A model generated the notes under the pieces. It did no database searches. It was not told the origin of the DNA and saw only the letters and a list, made by a program, of their open reading frames with translations. From Clostridia bacterium (lineage in GTDB: Bacteria; Bacillota; Clostridia; Oscillospirales; CAG-382): a stretch of DNA of 64,000 nt. The stretch covers positions 1 to 64,000 of the forward strand of contig JAFTIR010000025.1 of NCBI GenBank assembly GCA_017456765.1, given 5' to 3'. Of the stretch, positions 32,695 to 41,772 are shown piece after piece. The position numbers were made by a program, and so were the translations under genes. The stretch's first letter is position 1. Each line of letters starts with the position of its first letter.

Positions 32695-33229
32695 TAAATA
32701 TAAGGGGGAGTTTTTCAAGATAGATGATGTCGTCTCTGTCGGCAGCATCGCCCTCTGCAAGCACTGCCGCCTTGCAGACAACAGTACCGCCTGCTTCTTG
32801 TATAAGTTTTTCTACTGCGGAAAGAGATTCGCCTGTGCTGATTACGTCGTCGATGATTACTATCTTTTTACCCTTTATCATATCGGCATCGGCTCTGTCA
32901 AGGTAAAGAGTCTGTGTGCTCTTTGTGGTAATGGACTTTACGCTGACAGTCAGCGGGTCTGTCATATATGCTTTCATGGCTTTTCTTGCAATAAAATGCT
33001 TCTTTTGTCCCGAAAGTCTTGCCATTTCGTTAATAAGACCTATGGACTTTGCTTCGGGGGCAATCATATAGTCATGCTCGGGAAGTTTTTTGAGAAGCTC
33101 CTTTGCGCATGCTTCTGTAAGCTCGTAGTCACCGAGAAGAACAAAGCCTGCGATGGATATTTTTTCGTTTAAGGGGCAGATGGGAAGATCTCTTTCAAGA
33201 CCTGCTATGTTCATGTGATAGTATTTCAT
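32687..33229 (-). CDS. Adenine phosphoribosyltransferase-like protein
   Basis: A 180-residue type I phosphoribosyltransferase. The PRPP-binding loop is KKIVIIDDVISTGESLSAVE (about 120-139). MIAPEAKSIGLINEMARLSG and KKHFIARKAMKAYM place it with the adenine PRTase-like group common in Clostridia. It may salvage adenine or act as a regulator; the substrate is not proven. The ATG has AAGAAGG upstream. It is followed by mtaB with an 8-base overlap. Confidence 0.82.
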   Translation of the reverse strand: MKYYHMNIAGLERDLPICPLNEKISIAGFVLLGDYELTEACAKELLKKLPEHDYMIAPEAKSIGLINEMARLSGQKKHFIARKAMKAYMTDPLTVSVKSITTKSTQTLYLDRADADMIKGKKIVIIDDVISTGESLSAVEKLIQEAGGTVVCKAAVLAEGDAADRDDIIYLEKLPLIFND

Positions 33230-33253
33230 GATTATAACCTTCTTATCTTAAAT

Positions 33254-33592
33254 TTATGCTAAAGTTTCAGGCAATTTTTTGCCGCCGAGGATATGGAAGT
33301 GAAGGTGCTTTACGCTCTGACAGCCGTCTTCACCGCAGTTGTTGATGATGCGGTAGCCGTTAGTAAGTCCCATTTCCTTTGCGATGAGGGGAATTGCTTC
33401 AAAAATCTTTGCAACATATACGCTGTTATCTGCATTTACCTCATCTGCACAGCATATGTGCTCTTTGGGTACAACAAGCACGTGTACCGGTGCCATGGGG
33501 TTTATGTCTTTGAATGCGTAAACATATTCGTTTTCGTATACCTTTGAGGAGGGTATTTCTCCTGCAATTATTTTACAGAATAAACAATCCAT
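33254..33592 (-). CDS. HIT family (HINT-like) nucleotide hydrolase
   Basis: A 112-residue histidine-triad protein with N-terminal DCLFCKIIAGEIPSSKVYE (Cys pair typical of bacterial HINT) and C-terminal triad KHLHFHILGGKKL. It likely hydrolyses aminoacyl-AMP or other AMP-lysine-type nucleotides. The chosen ATG at 33592 gives the normal family length; the frame reading further upstream runs into a repeat element. A pyrimidine-rich repeat tract and a hairpin element lie just 5' of it. Confidence 0.93.
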   Translation of the reverse strand: MDCLFCKIIAGEIPSSKVYENEYVYAFKDINPMAPVHVLVVPKEHICCADEVNADNSVYVAKIFEAIPLIAKEMGLTNGYRIINNCGEDGCQSVKHLHFHILGGKKLPETLA

Positions 33593-33603
33593 TTCTGTCT
33601 TCC

Positions 33604-33820
33604 TTTCTTTTTTCTTTTTTCTTTTTTCTCCTACTTTTCTTGAAAGAAAAGTAGGCAAAAGAACTTTAATTTGGCAACTTTCTTTCTAAGATTTTCTCAC
33701 CGCGTTTATCTCTCGATTGGGGTTTCATTCGGGAAAGAAGCATCTAAATTACTTTCCAAAATGTAGTCCCGAGTTATTTTCTCTTTGCTTACTTTCTCTT
33801 TTTATCAAAGAGAAAGTAAG
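33604..33820. repeat. Dispersed hairpin element between yebC and HIT gene
   Basis: A short CTTTTTT tandem tract (33607-33629) precedes the left hairpin CTACTTTTCTTGAAAGAAAA (then GTAG; 33631-33655), the conserved GCAAAAGAACTTTAATTTGG box, TATCTCTCGATTG, a TAGTCCCGAGTTATTTTC box, and the right hairpin (33788-33820) which ends exactly at the yebC stop codon. The central TTTTGCCG palindrome is absent in this copy. Confidence 0.78.
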
Positions 33821-34549
33821 TTAAAACTCGTTTTCACAATTGTGCCATACGTTTGTAACGTCGTCGTTGTCATCAAGCATATCAAGAAGCTTTTCCATGT
33901 TCTTGATTGAATCCTCGTCGGTAAGTGTTACATAGTTTGCAGGTACCTTTGACTGTTCGGCAGAGATAAATGTATATCCTGCATTTGAGAGTGCATCGGA
34001 AACAGCAGAAAAATCTGCAGGGTCTGTTGTAATTTCAAAGATGTCGTCTTCATTTGTGATGTCTTCTGCTCCCGCCTCGAGTGCATCCATCATAAGCTGT
34101 TCTTCGTCGACACCTTCGCCGCTTATGGCAATTACGCCCTTGTCAGCGAACATATAGGATACGCAGCCAGTTGTACCGAGGTTTCCGCCGTATTTGTCGA
34201 AATAGTGTCTGACATCGGCAGCGGTTCTGTTTCTGTTATCGGTTGTTGTTTCAACGATAACCGCAACACCTGAAGGGCCGTAGCCTTCGTACAGGATTAC
34301 TTCATAGTTTACGCTGCCGTCAGCACCCGATGCCTTCTTGATGGCTCTGTCGATGTTGTCGTTGGGTACGTTATTTGCCTTTGCCTTTGCAATGAGGTCG
34401 TGAAGTTTTCCGTTGGTATTGGGGTCAGCACCGCCGTCACGAACTGCCATTGCGATTTCTTTACCGATTTTGGTGAAGATTTTGGCACGCTGGGAGTCGG
34501 TTTTCTCCTTTTTGTGCATAATATTTTTCCATTTTGAATGTCCTGACAT
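33821..34549 (-). CDS. yebC: YebC/PmpR family protein (TACO1-like)
   Basis: A 242-residue protein with the family N-terminus MSGHSKWKNIMHKKEKTDSQ, the conserved GGADPNTNGKLHDLIAKAKA and NVPNDNIDRAIKKASG, and an acidic C-terminal region. Members were first described as transcriptional regulators; more recent work assigns a role in relieving ribosome stalling. It sits between two hairpin elements in the argS-yebC-HIT series. Confidence 0.94.
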   Translation of the reverse strand: MSGHSKWKNIMHKKEKTDSQRAKIFTKIGKEIAMAVRDGGADPNTNGKLHDLIAKAKANNVPNDNIDRAIKKASGADGSVNYEVILYEGYGPSGVAVIVETTTDNRNRTAADVRHYFDKYGGNLGTTGCVSYMFADKGVIAISGEGVDEEQLMMDALEAGAEDITNEDDIFEITTDPADFSAVSDALSNAGYTFISAEQSKVPANYVTLTDEDSIKNMEKLLDMLDDNDDVTNVWHNCENEF

Positions 34550-34580
34550 AATATTGTTTCTCCTGAATTTTTATTTTTTT

Positions 34581-34703
34581 GCTTTCTTGAAAGAAAGCAC
34601 GCAAAGAACTTTAATTTGGCAACTTTTTTTGGTTTTGCCGTTATGTTTTTTTCTCGGTTGCAGCTTCATTTTGCCGCCTATAAGGCATGCGGCAAAACGA
34701 GTG
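34581..34703. repeat. Dispersed hairpin element between argS and yebC
   Basis: The left hairpin GCTTTCTTGAAAGAAAGC (34581-34598) is a perfect palindrome but with stem bases different from other copies. AAAGAACTTTAATTTGGCAA and TTTCTCGGTTGCAGCTTCAT follow, then the palindrome TTTTGCCGCC...GCGGCAAAA (about 34667-34698). It ends one base before the argS stop codon. Confidence 0.78.
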
Positions 34704-36413
34704 CTATATATTCTTGGGTGTCTTGAGACCGATAAGTGTAAGACCGTTTTTGAGTACGATACTTGTAGCCTTAACGATTGCAAGACGGGTTCTTCTTACG
34801 TTTTCATCCTCGCACTTGAGTACGGGGCAGTCGTGGTAGAAGCGGTTAAAGTCTGCACAGACATCAAGTAAGTATCTTGCAACGATGGAGGGTTCAAGGT
34901 CATCTCTTGCCTGTCTTACCTTTTCGGGGAAGAGCTTGAGGGTTTTGATAATCTTGCTTTCTGCTTCCTCTGTGAGAACATAGCCGCTGTCTTGTCTTAT
35001 TTCTAATGTCTGTGGCGACTTTTCAAGCACGCCGCAGCATCTTGCGTAGGTATACTGAACATAAGGACCTGTGTTTCCGTCGAAGTTGAGCACTTCATCC
35101 CACATGAAGTTTACGTCCTTGATTCTGTTATTTGAAAGGTCGTGGAACACTACTGCACCAACGCCGACAGCGCTTGCAACCTCTTGCTTATTCTCAAGGT
35201 CGGGATTCTTCTGATTTATGATTTCAAGTGTTTTCTGTGTTGCGATTCTGAAGATGTCCTCAAGAAGAACAACATTTCCTGTTCTTGTTGCAAGTTTTGC
35301 GCCCTCAATACTTACCGTACCGAAGGGAACGTGAACAAGATCCTTTGACCATTCATAGCCCATCATGCCGATAACCTTGAAGAACTGGGCAAAGTGGAGA
35401 GACTGACCTGCAGAAGTAACATAGATACACTTGTCAAAATTGTAATTTTCTTTTCTGTAGATTGCCGCCGCAATATCACGGGTGGCGTAGATTGTTGAGC
35501 CGTCGGACTTGAGGATAAGACAGGGAGGCATATCGTATTCGTCAAGACGAACGATTTCCGCACCCTCATCAACCGAGAGAAGATTCTTTTGTCTCAGCTC
35601 GCCAATTACTCTGTCTGTCTTGTCAAAGTAGAAGCTCTCACCATTCCAGCTTTCAAAGTCTGCACCGATAAGGGAATATGTTTTCTTGAATTCCGCAATG
35701 GAAATATCAACAAACCAACGCCAGAGAGCAAGGTTTTCTTCGTCTCCCGTTTCCATTGCCGTAAATGCGGCTCTTGCCTCATCGTTGAGTGAGGGGTCTT
35801 TTTCGGCTTCGTTATGGAATTTTACATATATTTCCGTAAGTGCGTCTATACCGCCGTTTTCAATTCTTTCCTTACTGCCCCATTTTTTATAGGCAACAAT
35901 AAGCTTACCGAACTGTGTTCCCCAGTCACCGAGGTGGTTTACGCCGACACATTCGTATCCGGAAAACTTATGAAGATTCTTGATTGACTGACCGATAACG
36001 GTTGATCGCAGATGTCCGATATGGAAGGGCTTTGCGATGTTGGGCGAGGAATAGTCAATAACTATAGTCTTTCCTTCGCCGTCTTTGTTTGAACCGTAGT
36101 TTTCATCTTTTTCAATATTTTCGAGGTCCTTTACAAGATTGCCCTTGCTGATGAAGAAGTTAAGATAGCCGTTGACGCTTTCGATTTTTTCGAAAACATT
36201 CTTTGCCTCTGACATTTCAGCAAGACCATTGCACAAGTCCTGTGCTATCATGGGAGGAGCTTTACGCAAAATTTTGCTTAATTTGAAGCAGGGAAGCGCA
36301 AGGTCTCCCATTTTTTTGTCGGCAGGGTATTCAAGCATTGCCGCAATATCTTCCTCTGACATATCGGCAAGAAGTCCTTTTAAATACTGTGCCACTAAGA
36401 GTTTTTCATTCAT
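34704..36413 (-). CDS. argS: Arginyl-tRNA synthetase
   Basis: A 569-residue class I synthetase. The N-terminal Add-1 domain is followed by the HIGH signature SSPNIAKPFHIGHLRSTVIG (about 125-144), NHLGDWGTQFGKLIVAYKKW, and the C-terminal anticodon-binding DALR region (YLLDVCADFNRFYHDCPVL). There is no canonical KMSKS, which is normal for many ArgRS. The ATG has AAAGGACG upstream. No T-box leader is visible in the 34 bases before it. Confidence 0.96.
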   Translation of the reverse strand: MNEKLLVAQYLKGLLADMSEEDIAAMLEYPADKKMGDLALPCFKLSKILRKAPPMIAQDLCNGLAEMSEAKNVFEKIESVNGYLNFFISKGNLVKDLENIEKDENYGSNKDGEGKTIVIDYSSPNIAKPFHIGHLRSTVIGQSIKNLHKFSGYECVGVNHLGDWGTQFGKLIVAYKKWGSKERIENGGIDALTEIYVKFHNEAEKDPSLNDEARAAFTAMETGDEENLALWRWFVDISIAEFKKTYSLIGADFESWNGESFYFDKTDRVIGELRQKNLLSVDEGAEIVRLDEYDMPPCLILKSDGSTIYATRDIAAAIYRKENYNFDKCIYVTSAGQSLHFAQFFKVIGMMGYEWSKDLVHVPFGTVSIEGAKLATRTGNVVLLEDIFRIATQKTLEIINQKNPDLENKQEVASAVGVGAVVFHDLSNNRIKDVNFMWDEVLNFDGNTGPYVQYTYARCCGVLEKSPQTLEIRQDSGYVLTEEAESKIIKTLKLFPEKVRQARDDLEPSIVARYLLDVCADFNRFYHDCPVLKCEDENVRRTRLAIVKATSIVLKNGLTLIGLKTPKNI

Positions 36414-36447
36414 GGTGTTTCGTCCTTTATGTTAAGTTTGTTTTTGA

Positions 36448-37554
36448 CTAATTTGTTGTTATGCTTGTGCCGGTGGGAACAAGAGCGATATAGCTCTTTC
36501 CGGGTGCGGCGAGAAGCGGAGTTTCTCCGTCTGCCTCATACAGAGTATATGCCGCGCTGCGTGACGGCTTTTTCCAAATAATTTCCCTCTGAGTGCCGTC
36601 AACCGAATATGTTCCGTAGCCTGTGCCGGTGAAGTGAACTTGTATGCAACCCAGGGCATCACCTGCAATCAGATTCATCGGACAGGTGAGAGTTATTACA
36701 TTTTTAAAGGAAAGCTGAGAGTTATCATCGCCGTCAACATGGGGAGAACCAAACTGACCCTTGAGATATTCGCCCGTTTCTGAATTATAGTCAAAAAAAG
36801 CGGTAATGTAGGGATTGGAATTGTAGCCTATGGAAAAGGGAAACTCGATGTGGTTTGCAATATTTGAACCCTTTGAATAATTCCAGCCGAAGGAAATGGG
36901 ACAGGGAGAATCTGTGGTTGTTCTGTAGCCCTTTTGTGCAATTGCCTCGTCGATGCCTTTTCCCGTAATCATGAGGGTGTGCTCGGTGCTCATGGTCTTT
37001 AGTCGTTCTGCGCTGCGGTAAAACTGGCTCATGTAAAGACCGTCAATATTATTTGTCCGTCTTCTTGAAAGGTCGGAATATGCATAGGTACTGCCGCCTG
37101 CATGAATAAAGATTGCATCATGGGCATCGGCAATATCTATGTAGTAGTCACGGGCTGAACGTACAGAGCCTATTTCGGCAATATCCGAATAGTCGTTGTA
37201 CACGCAGAGAAGCCTTGTGATGCCTCCCTCTTCAAGCACCTCATAAACAATGTCTGCTTCGGATATTCCCATCTGAGGCAGAGCCGTGTGAATATTGTTT
37301 ATCATTATCGTAATAGGACGTTTTGAAGTCAAATCCTTTACGTTATCAACGCCGGTTAAAGGGTTTATGTAGGTTACCGCCTCGGTGTTGTCAATATCCT
37401 CTTTTGGAGTGGTGACGGGTATTTTCTCGCTGATTTGGGCTTTTGTGTTGGTTTGTTGAGTAATGTCTTGTTCTTTTTTTGCCGTCTTGGAGCATGAACA
37501 AAGTAAGAGAATTGCAGCCAAAAGCAAAATAGAAACTGTTCTTTTTGTTGACAA
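36448..37554 (-). CDS. DUF3048 (YerB-like) lipoprotein
   Basis: A 368-residue lipoprotein with signal peptide and lipobox LLLCSC (Cys around 21). The DUF3048 domain is clear: PLTGVDNVKDLTSKRPITIM, ALPQMGISEADIVYEVLEEG, SVRSARDYYIDIADAHDAIF. The C-terminal subdomain includes TLTCPMNLIAGDALG. Function is unknown; family members are extracytoplasmic in Firmicutes. The start is a TTG with AAAGGACG upstream. It follows parA by 26 bases. Confidence 0.88.
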   Translation of the reverse strand: MSTKRTVSILLLAAILLLCSCSKTAKKEQDITQQTNTKAQISEKIPVTTPKEDIDNTEAVTYINPLTGVDNVKDLTSKRPITIMINNIHTALPQMGISEADIVYEVLEEGGITRLLCVYNDYSDIAEIGSVRSARDYYIDIADAHDAIFIHAGGSTYAYSDLSRRRTNNIDGLYMSQFYRSAERLKTMSTEHTLMITGKGIDEAIAQKGYRTTTDSPCPISFGWNYSKGSNIANHIEFPFSIGYNSNPYITAFFDYNSETGEYLKGQFGSPHVDGDDNSQLSFKNVITLTCPMNLIAGDALGCIQVHFTGTGYGTYSVDGTQREIIWKKPSRSAAYTLYEADGETPLLAAPGKSYIALVPTGTSITTN

Positions 37555-37580
37555 ATAGACGCGTCCTTTCTTGGAATATC

Positions 37581-38342
37581 TTACAGTCGTTTAATCAGTT
37601 CTTTTGAAATGTCCTTATATGCACGTGCACCCTTTGAATGTTTATCATAATACATTATGGGCATACCGTAGCTGGGAGCTTCCGACAGACGTACATTTCT
37701 CGGAACGGGAGTGCGGAAAAGCTTTCCGGGAAGGAATTTTTTGATTTCTTCAAGCACCTGAAGAGAAAGATTCAGTCTTTTGTCGAACATGGTTATGACA
37801 ATGCCGTCAAGCGAGAGACCGGGATTATATTTCTGCTGCACTAATTGCAACGTCTTCATAAGCTGGCTGAGTCCCTCAAGTGCAAAATATTCGCACTGCA
37901 TGGGAACGATTACCCCGTCAGATGCGCAGAATGCGTTGATTGTAAGAAGTCCGAGAGAGGGAGGACAGTCAATAAATATGTAGTCGTAATCGAGTCGCAA
38001 CATATCGAGGGCTGTCTTTAGCTTGGTTTCGCGTCTCGGCAGGTCTGCAATTTCAAGCTCTGCACCTGCAAGAGAAACCGACGAGGGAATACAGTCAAGG
38101 TTTTTAAATTCTGTTTTGACAAGAATTTCGTAAGGGTTTTCTCCCATAAGAAGATCATATACTGTTTTTTCCGAGTTTTTGTCTACGCCAACACCGCTTG
38201 TGGCATTTCCCTGCGGGTCAAAGTCGCAAAGCAGAACTTTTTTTCCCAAAGCCGCAACACCTGCGGCAATATTTACTGCGCTTGTTGTTTTGCCTACGCC
38301 GCCCTTCTGATTGGCAAAGGCGATAATTTTGGATTTTTTCAT
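37581..38342 (-). CDS. ParA/Soj chromosome-partition ATPase
   Basis: A 253-residue Walker-type ATPase with deviant Walker A NQKGGVGKTTSAVNI (residues 12-26), Walker A-prime YDYIFIDCPPSLGLL and DNA-binding basic residues near the C-terminus. It matches Soj: FDPQGNATSGVGVDK, VPMQCEYFALEGLSQLMKTL and TPVPRNVRLSEAPSYGMPIM. It moves ParB-parS complexes and modulates DnaA. parB normally follows; here a DUF3048 lipoprotein follows instead. Two exact parS sites lie at 54084 and 57262, about 16-19 kb away. Confidence 0.93.
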   Translation of the reverse strand: MKKSKIIAFANQKGGVGKTTSAVNIAAGVAALGKKVLLCDFDPQGNATSGVGVDKNSEKTVYDLLMGENPYEILVKTEFKNLDCIPSSVSLAGAELEIADLPRRETKLKTALDMLRLDYDYIFIDCPPSLGLLTINAFCASDGVIVPMQCEYFALEGLSQLMKTLQLVQQKYNPGLSLDGIVITMFDKRLNLSLQVLEEIKKFLPGKLFRTPVPRNVRLSEAPSYGMPIMYYDKHSKGARAYKDISKELIKRL

Positions 38343-38367
38343 TACATTTATTCCTTTTTACAGTTAA

Positions 38368-40356
38368 TCAGACATTTAAAAAATTATCTATGGAGTCCTT
38401 GAGCATCTCGAGAACCTCTCGCATGGTTTTGTTCTTTATCTGTGCGCCTGCGGCATCAAAATGGCCGCCACCTCCAAGAGCTTCAAGAACAAGCTGAACG
38501 TTTATGTTTCCGTCGGACCTTGCCGAAATACTTATTTCGTCTCCTATGATACAAAGCACGAAAGAGGTTGACACACCTTCTATTGAAAGAAGTCTGTCTG
38601 CGGCTTTTGCCGCAACAATTCTGTCGCTGGGAGACGATTTTCCTTCGTAGGTGGAAATTGCAATACAGTCACGGTAAATGTGGATATTGTTTTCAAACTG
38701 ACTTTCTCGCATAAAATCTTCGGCGCTGGTGCGGAAGAGCTTTTGTGCCTCATATGGACTTGCCCCCTCACTTCTGAGGTAAAGGGCGGCGCCGAAGGTA
38801 CGAACACCTGTGTTTTTGGTAAACTGTTTTGTATCAAGAATGATACCCGACAGAATAAGATTTGCTTCAACAGGGGGAAGCTCGCCTTGTGAAAGCACCT
38901 GCTCGAGAATTTCACTCATGAGCTCTGAAACAGAGGATGCCGCAGGCTCAATATAAGCAATTTTAGGTTCATTTTCGAAGTCGGCAATCTTTCTGTGGTG
39001 GTCAATGACAACAACACTGTTTGCCGCCTCATATATTTCGGGAACTTCAAACAGCTTTACGTTGTTTACGTCGCAGACGACAAGAAGAGTGCCTGCACGC
39101 ATAAGCTCCTGGGCATATTCGCGGTCGATAAACAAGTCATTATACTCTTTATTTCCGCGCAGGCTGTTGAAAATTGCCTTCAGATTGAAGTCGTGGATAT
39201 TGACAACAATATTTACCTGTTTTCCGAGATGCTTTGCAACACGCGCCACGGCAACACTTGATGCTATGCAGTCATGGTCTGCGTATTTATGTCCCATAAC
39301 GATTACGTTTGAGCATTGTTTCATGAGAGAACAGAGCTCGTTTGCAACAACACGGGAACGCACCTTTGTTTTTTTCTGTACAGTTTGGCTTCTGCCTCCG
39401 TAAAATTCCATTGTGGAATCCACCTTGACAACTGCCTGGTCGCCGCCTCGCTGGAGTGCAAGGTCAACGCAGGCACGGGATGCCGCTTCCTTTTCGGAAA
39501 GTGTTCCCTCAATGCAGGCAAGACCGATTGATGCGGTAAACTGCATTGCCACTTCGTCAACCGAGATGTTTCTGAGGGTATCGAGGATGTCAAATTTATT
39601 CTCTCTCAGTGTTTCAAGGCTGCTCTTTTCAAACATGAGCAGATACTTGTCTCTGTCATATTCCTTGATAATTCCGCCGATGGAAGCGCTCCAGGCTTCA
39701 AGCTCCTGACCGATAATTGCCGCGGCGGTTCTTGATTTATCCTGTACCGACTGCATGGCTTCGGAAAAGTTGTCAATAATTATAAAAGCGACAAGAACGT
39801 TTTTGCTGTCAAGAAGAGCTTTTGTATTACGAAGCTCGGAAATGTCATCCCAAAGCAGTATGCAGTAGTCTTTACCTGCGGATGTTACAATATGGCTTGA
39901 AACCTCATAATGTACATTTTCGATAGTTATTTCAAAGACAGTATGCTTATCCCTGAAAAGTCTTGCGGAATTAAGCGCGGGACTTATTTCCTCTGTTATG
40001 TTCTTTCCGTAAATTGCATTTTTTGCACCACATACTCTGATAAAGGCATCGTTATACCATGAAACGATGTTGGATTTATTTATTATAACTACCGGTTTAT
40101 CAACATTTGTCACAAAATCAAGTGTCATTCCGGACAGCAGTGGGTTTGTGGAGGGACATTTAAGACTTTTTGAGTCTGCAACGAACACATACACAAGATA
40201 TATGCTGTGAATCAGGAATACCGAAGCACTTACTGCAAACACCGTTTTGTTGCCGGAAGTATTGACAAGCATAACAATAAGCAAAAGTATTTCGGCAAAT
40301 ATTGACGATTTTCGCCTTTTTATTGAGCGAAGCAAGCTGTTGTTTTTCAATTTCAT
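38368..40356 (-). CDS. gdpP: Cyclic-di-AMP phosphodiesterase GdpP
   Basis: A 662-residue membrane enzyme that hydrolyses c-di-AMP, controlling turgor and cell-wall homeostasis. Two N-terminal membrane segments (about 15-55) precede a PAS-like domain (DKPVVIINKSNIVSWYNDAF), a degenerate GGDEF domain, and the DHH/DHHA1 phosphoesterase (VIVMGHKYADHDCIASSVAV; VVIDHHRKIADF; GGGGHFDAAGAQI) in the C-terminal half. The ATG has GGAGGTTTC upstream. The yybS-like gene, gdpP, parA order resembles the yybS-yybT region near the Bacillus origin; rplI is missing. Confidence 0.92.
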   Translation of the reverse strand: MKLKNNSLLRSIKRRKSSIFAEILLLIVMLVNTSGNKTVFAVSASVFLIHSIYLVYVFVADSKSLKCPSTNPLLSGMTLDFVTNVDKPVVIINKSNIVSWYNDAFIRVCGAKNAIYGKNITEEISPALNSARLFRDKHTVFEITIENVHYEVSSHIVTSAGKDYCILLWDDISELRNTKALLDSKNVLVAFIIIDNFSEAMQSVQDKSRTAAAIIGQELEAWSASIGGIIKEYDRDKYLLMFEKSSLETLRENKFDILDTLRNISVDEVAMQFTASIGLACIEGTLSEKEAASRACVDLALQRGGDQAVVKVDSTMEFYGGRSQTVQKKTKVRSRVVANELCSLMKQCSNVIVMGHKYADHDCIASSVAVARVAKHLGKQVNIVVNIHDFNLKAIFNSLRGNKEYNDLFIDREYAQELMRAGTLLVVCDVNNVKLFEVPEIYEAANSVVVIDHHRKIADFENEPKIAYIEPAASSVSELMSEILEQVLSQGELPPVEANLILSGIILDTKQFTKNTGVRTFGAALYLRSEGASPYEAQKLFRTSAEDFMRESQFENNIHIYRDCIAISTYEGKSSPSDRIVAAKAADRLLSIEGVSTSFVLCIIGDEISISARSDGNINVQLVLEALGGGGHFDAAGAQIKNKTMREVLEMLKDSIDNFLNV

Positions 40357-40399
40357 ATACTGAAACCTCCAAAGCTGTAAGCGGTTTTTCGCTTTTTAT

Positions 40400-41677
40400 T
40401 TACATGGGGTTGTCCTCATTATAGCTGTCTTTGTTTTCACTGTCTGTGTCTGTATCCGTGTCGCTGTCCTTTGAAGACATATTGCGAAGGAGAGCAAGAT
40501 CGGAAGCATACTTTACGGGTATAACAAGTCTTTCTTCACGGTTTCTTGATGTGATAAAGGAAACACCCATAGAGCCTACAAGCAGGAACGAAATATCTCC
40601 GACGAGCAGGGTTGCCGCGACAATGATAACGGTGGTAATAATTATGCTGCGTGAGCTTTTCTTTGTTTTTCTGAGCAGCATTGAATATATTCCTCTGACA
40701 CCGGATATGTACATAAGCGGAGTCAGCACAAACATAAGGTTCATGACAGTAACCGAAATATTCTGCGGAAGTTTCATAAACATGCTCAGGATAAACACAA
40801 AGAACACAATATCATAAACGACCGCACTTACGGTGCTTGGTCTGTAAGTCCAGTTTTTGTCCATAATACATACAAATACGTTGATTCTGAAATGCTTTGC
40901 AAACAAAGAGAACACCGCAACAGTTACAAATCCGTAAAGCATGCACGAGAGGGCAAAAAGTGAGGGGAGCAAAGGTTTTATGGTAGCTGACAATAATTCG
41001 GCCGATTCTTTTACAAGCTTTGTGATTTGTGCATCGGTAAGCTCTGTTCCCGAAACCGAAAGGCTCCTGAACATTTCAAGTCCTTCGGGAGTTTTTGAGA
41101 GAGAGATACTCTCATTTACAAAACTGTCGAACGCCTGATTTATGGTATTGAGCAGAAGAGAAAAGCTGAATGTGCCGAACGAGGCAATGAATGAAAACAT
41201 TACCTGACAAAAGCAAACCACACCGAAAACAACCGAAAGTGAGACAAAAAGTGTGGTTTTTGTGTGGCCGGAAAGTACGGCTTTTGTAATGACTGCCGCG
41301 CTTAATAGGCAGAGAAGATACGCAAACAACACCACACAAACCGATAAGAAGTTTGTTTTAAAGCCGGTGGCTGCAATTCTTATCAGAAGAAACAACGGCG
41401 GAAGTATTACCGGTGCAAGCTTGAGATACATGGGCGAATACAGGAATGTAAATACGCACATGGCCGGGGCTATAAATAAAAACAGCGAAGAAGTTGACGA
41501 AAAAAGACTGCTGTCGGTTGCGATATATACGGCAAAAGAGCAAAGAAGTGCATATACAACGTGAAAAAATAGGCTGTACTTCTTTCTTTCGGCATCATTT
41601 TGCGCATCCCTCAAAAAATTGCGTACACGTGAGGGGTCATTTAAGTTTTCGGAGATTCTTTCAAAATTGTCTGACAT
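40400..41677 (-). CDS. YybS-like (DUF2232) membrane protein
   Basis: A 425-residue protein with about eight to nine hydrophobic segments and a hydrophilic Asp/Ser-rich tail (SSKDSDTDTDTDSENKDS). Sequence similarity to YybS/DUF2232 is weak by eye, but position directly upstream of gdpP is the same as yybS-yybT in Bacillus. DUF2232 proteins are thought to be integral membrane partners, possibly transport-related. Function is not known. It is preceded by an A+T-rich gap and starts with ATG after CAGGTAAAA. Confidence 0.62.
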   Translation of the reverse strand: MSDNFERISENLNDPSRVRNFLRDAQNDAERKKYSLFFHVVYALLCSFAVYIATDSSLFSSTSSLFLFIAPAMCVFTFLYSPMYLKLAPVILPPLFLLIRIAATGFKTNFLSVCVVLFAYLLCLLSAAVITKAVLSGHTKTTLFVSLSVVFGVVCFCQVMFSFIASFGTFSFSLLLNTINQAFDSFVNESISLSKTPEGLEMFRSLSVSGTELTDAQITKLVKESAELLSATIKPLLPSLFALSCMLYGFVTVAVFSLFAKHFRINVFVCIMDKNWTYRPSTVSAVVYDIVFFVFILSMFMKLPQNISVTVMNLMFVLTPLMYISGVRGIYSMLLRKTKKSSRSIIITTVIIVAATLLVGDISFLLVGSMGVSFITSRNREERLVIPVKYASDLALLRNMSSKDSDTDTDTDSENKDSYNEDNPM

Positions 41678-41772
41678 TTTTTTACCTGTAAAATAATTGT
41701 TTAATGTGATTTAAGTTATTATATCATTCTATCACAACGGTATATATTTTGCAATGTTATTTTATGAATTGA

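Noticed and set aside
32694..32781. Longer N-terminus for MtaB
   Set aside because: The extra 29 codons lie in the phosphoribosyltransferase gene, and family proteins start at the MTKTNKK methionine.
33788..33820. Classical intrinsic terminator after yebC
   Set aside because: The stem is almost all A/T and no T-run follows on the minus strand; the same hairpin occurs 5' of genes and within a tRNA operon, so it is better seen as a repeat element.
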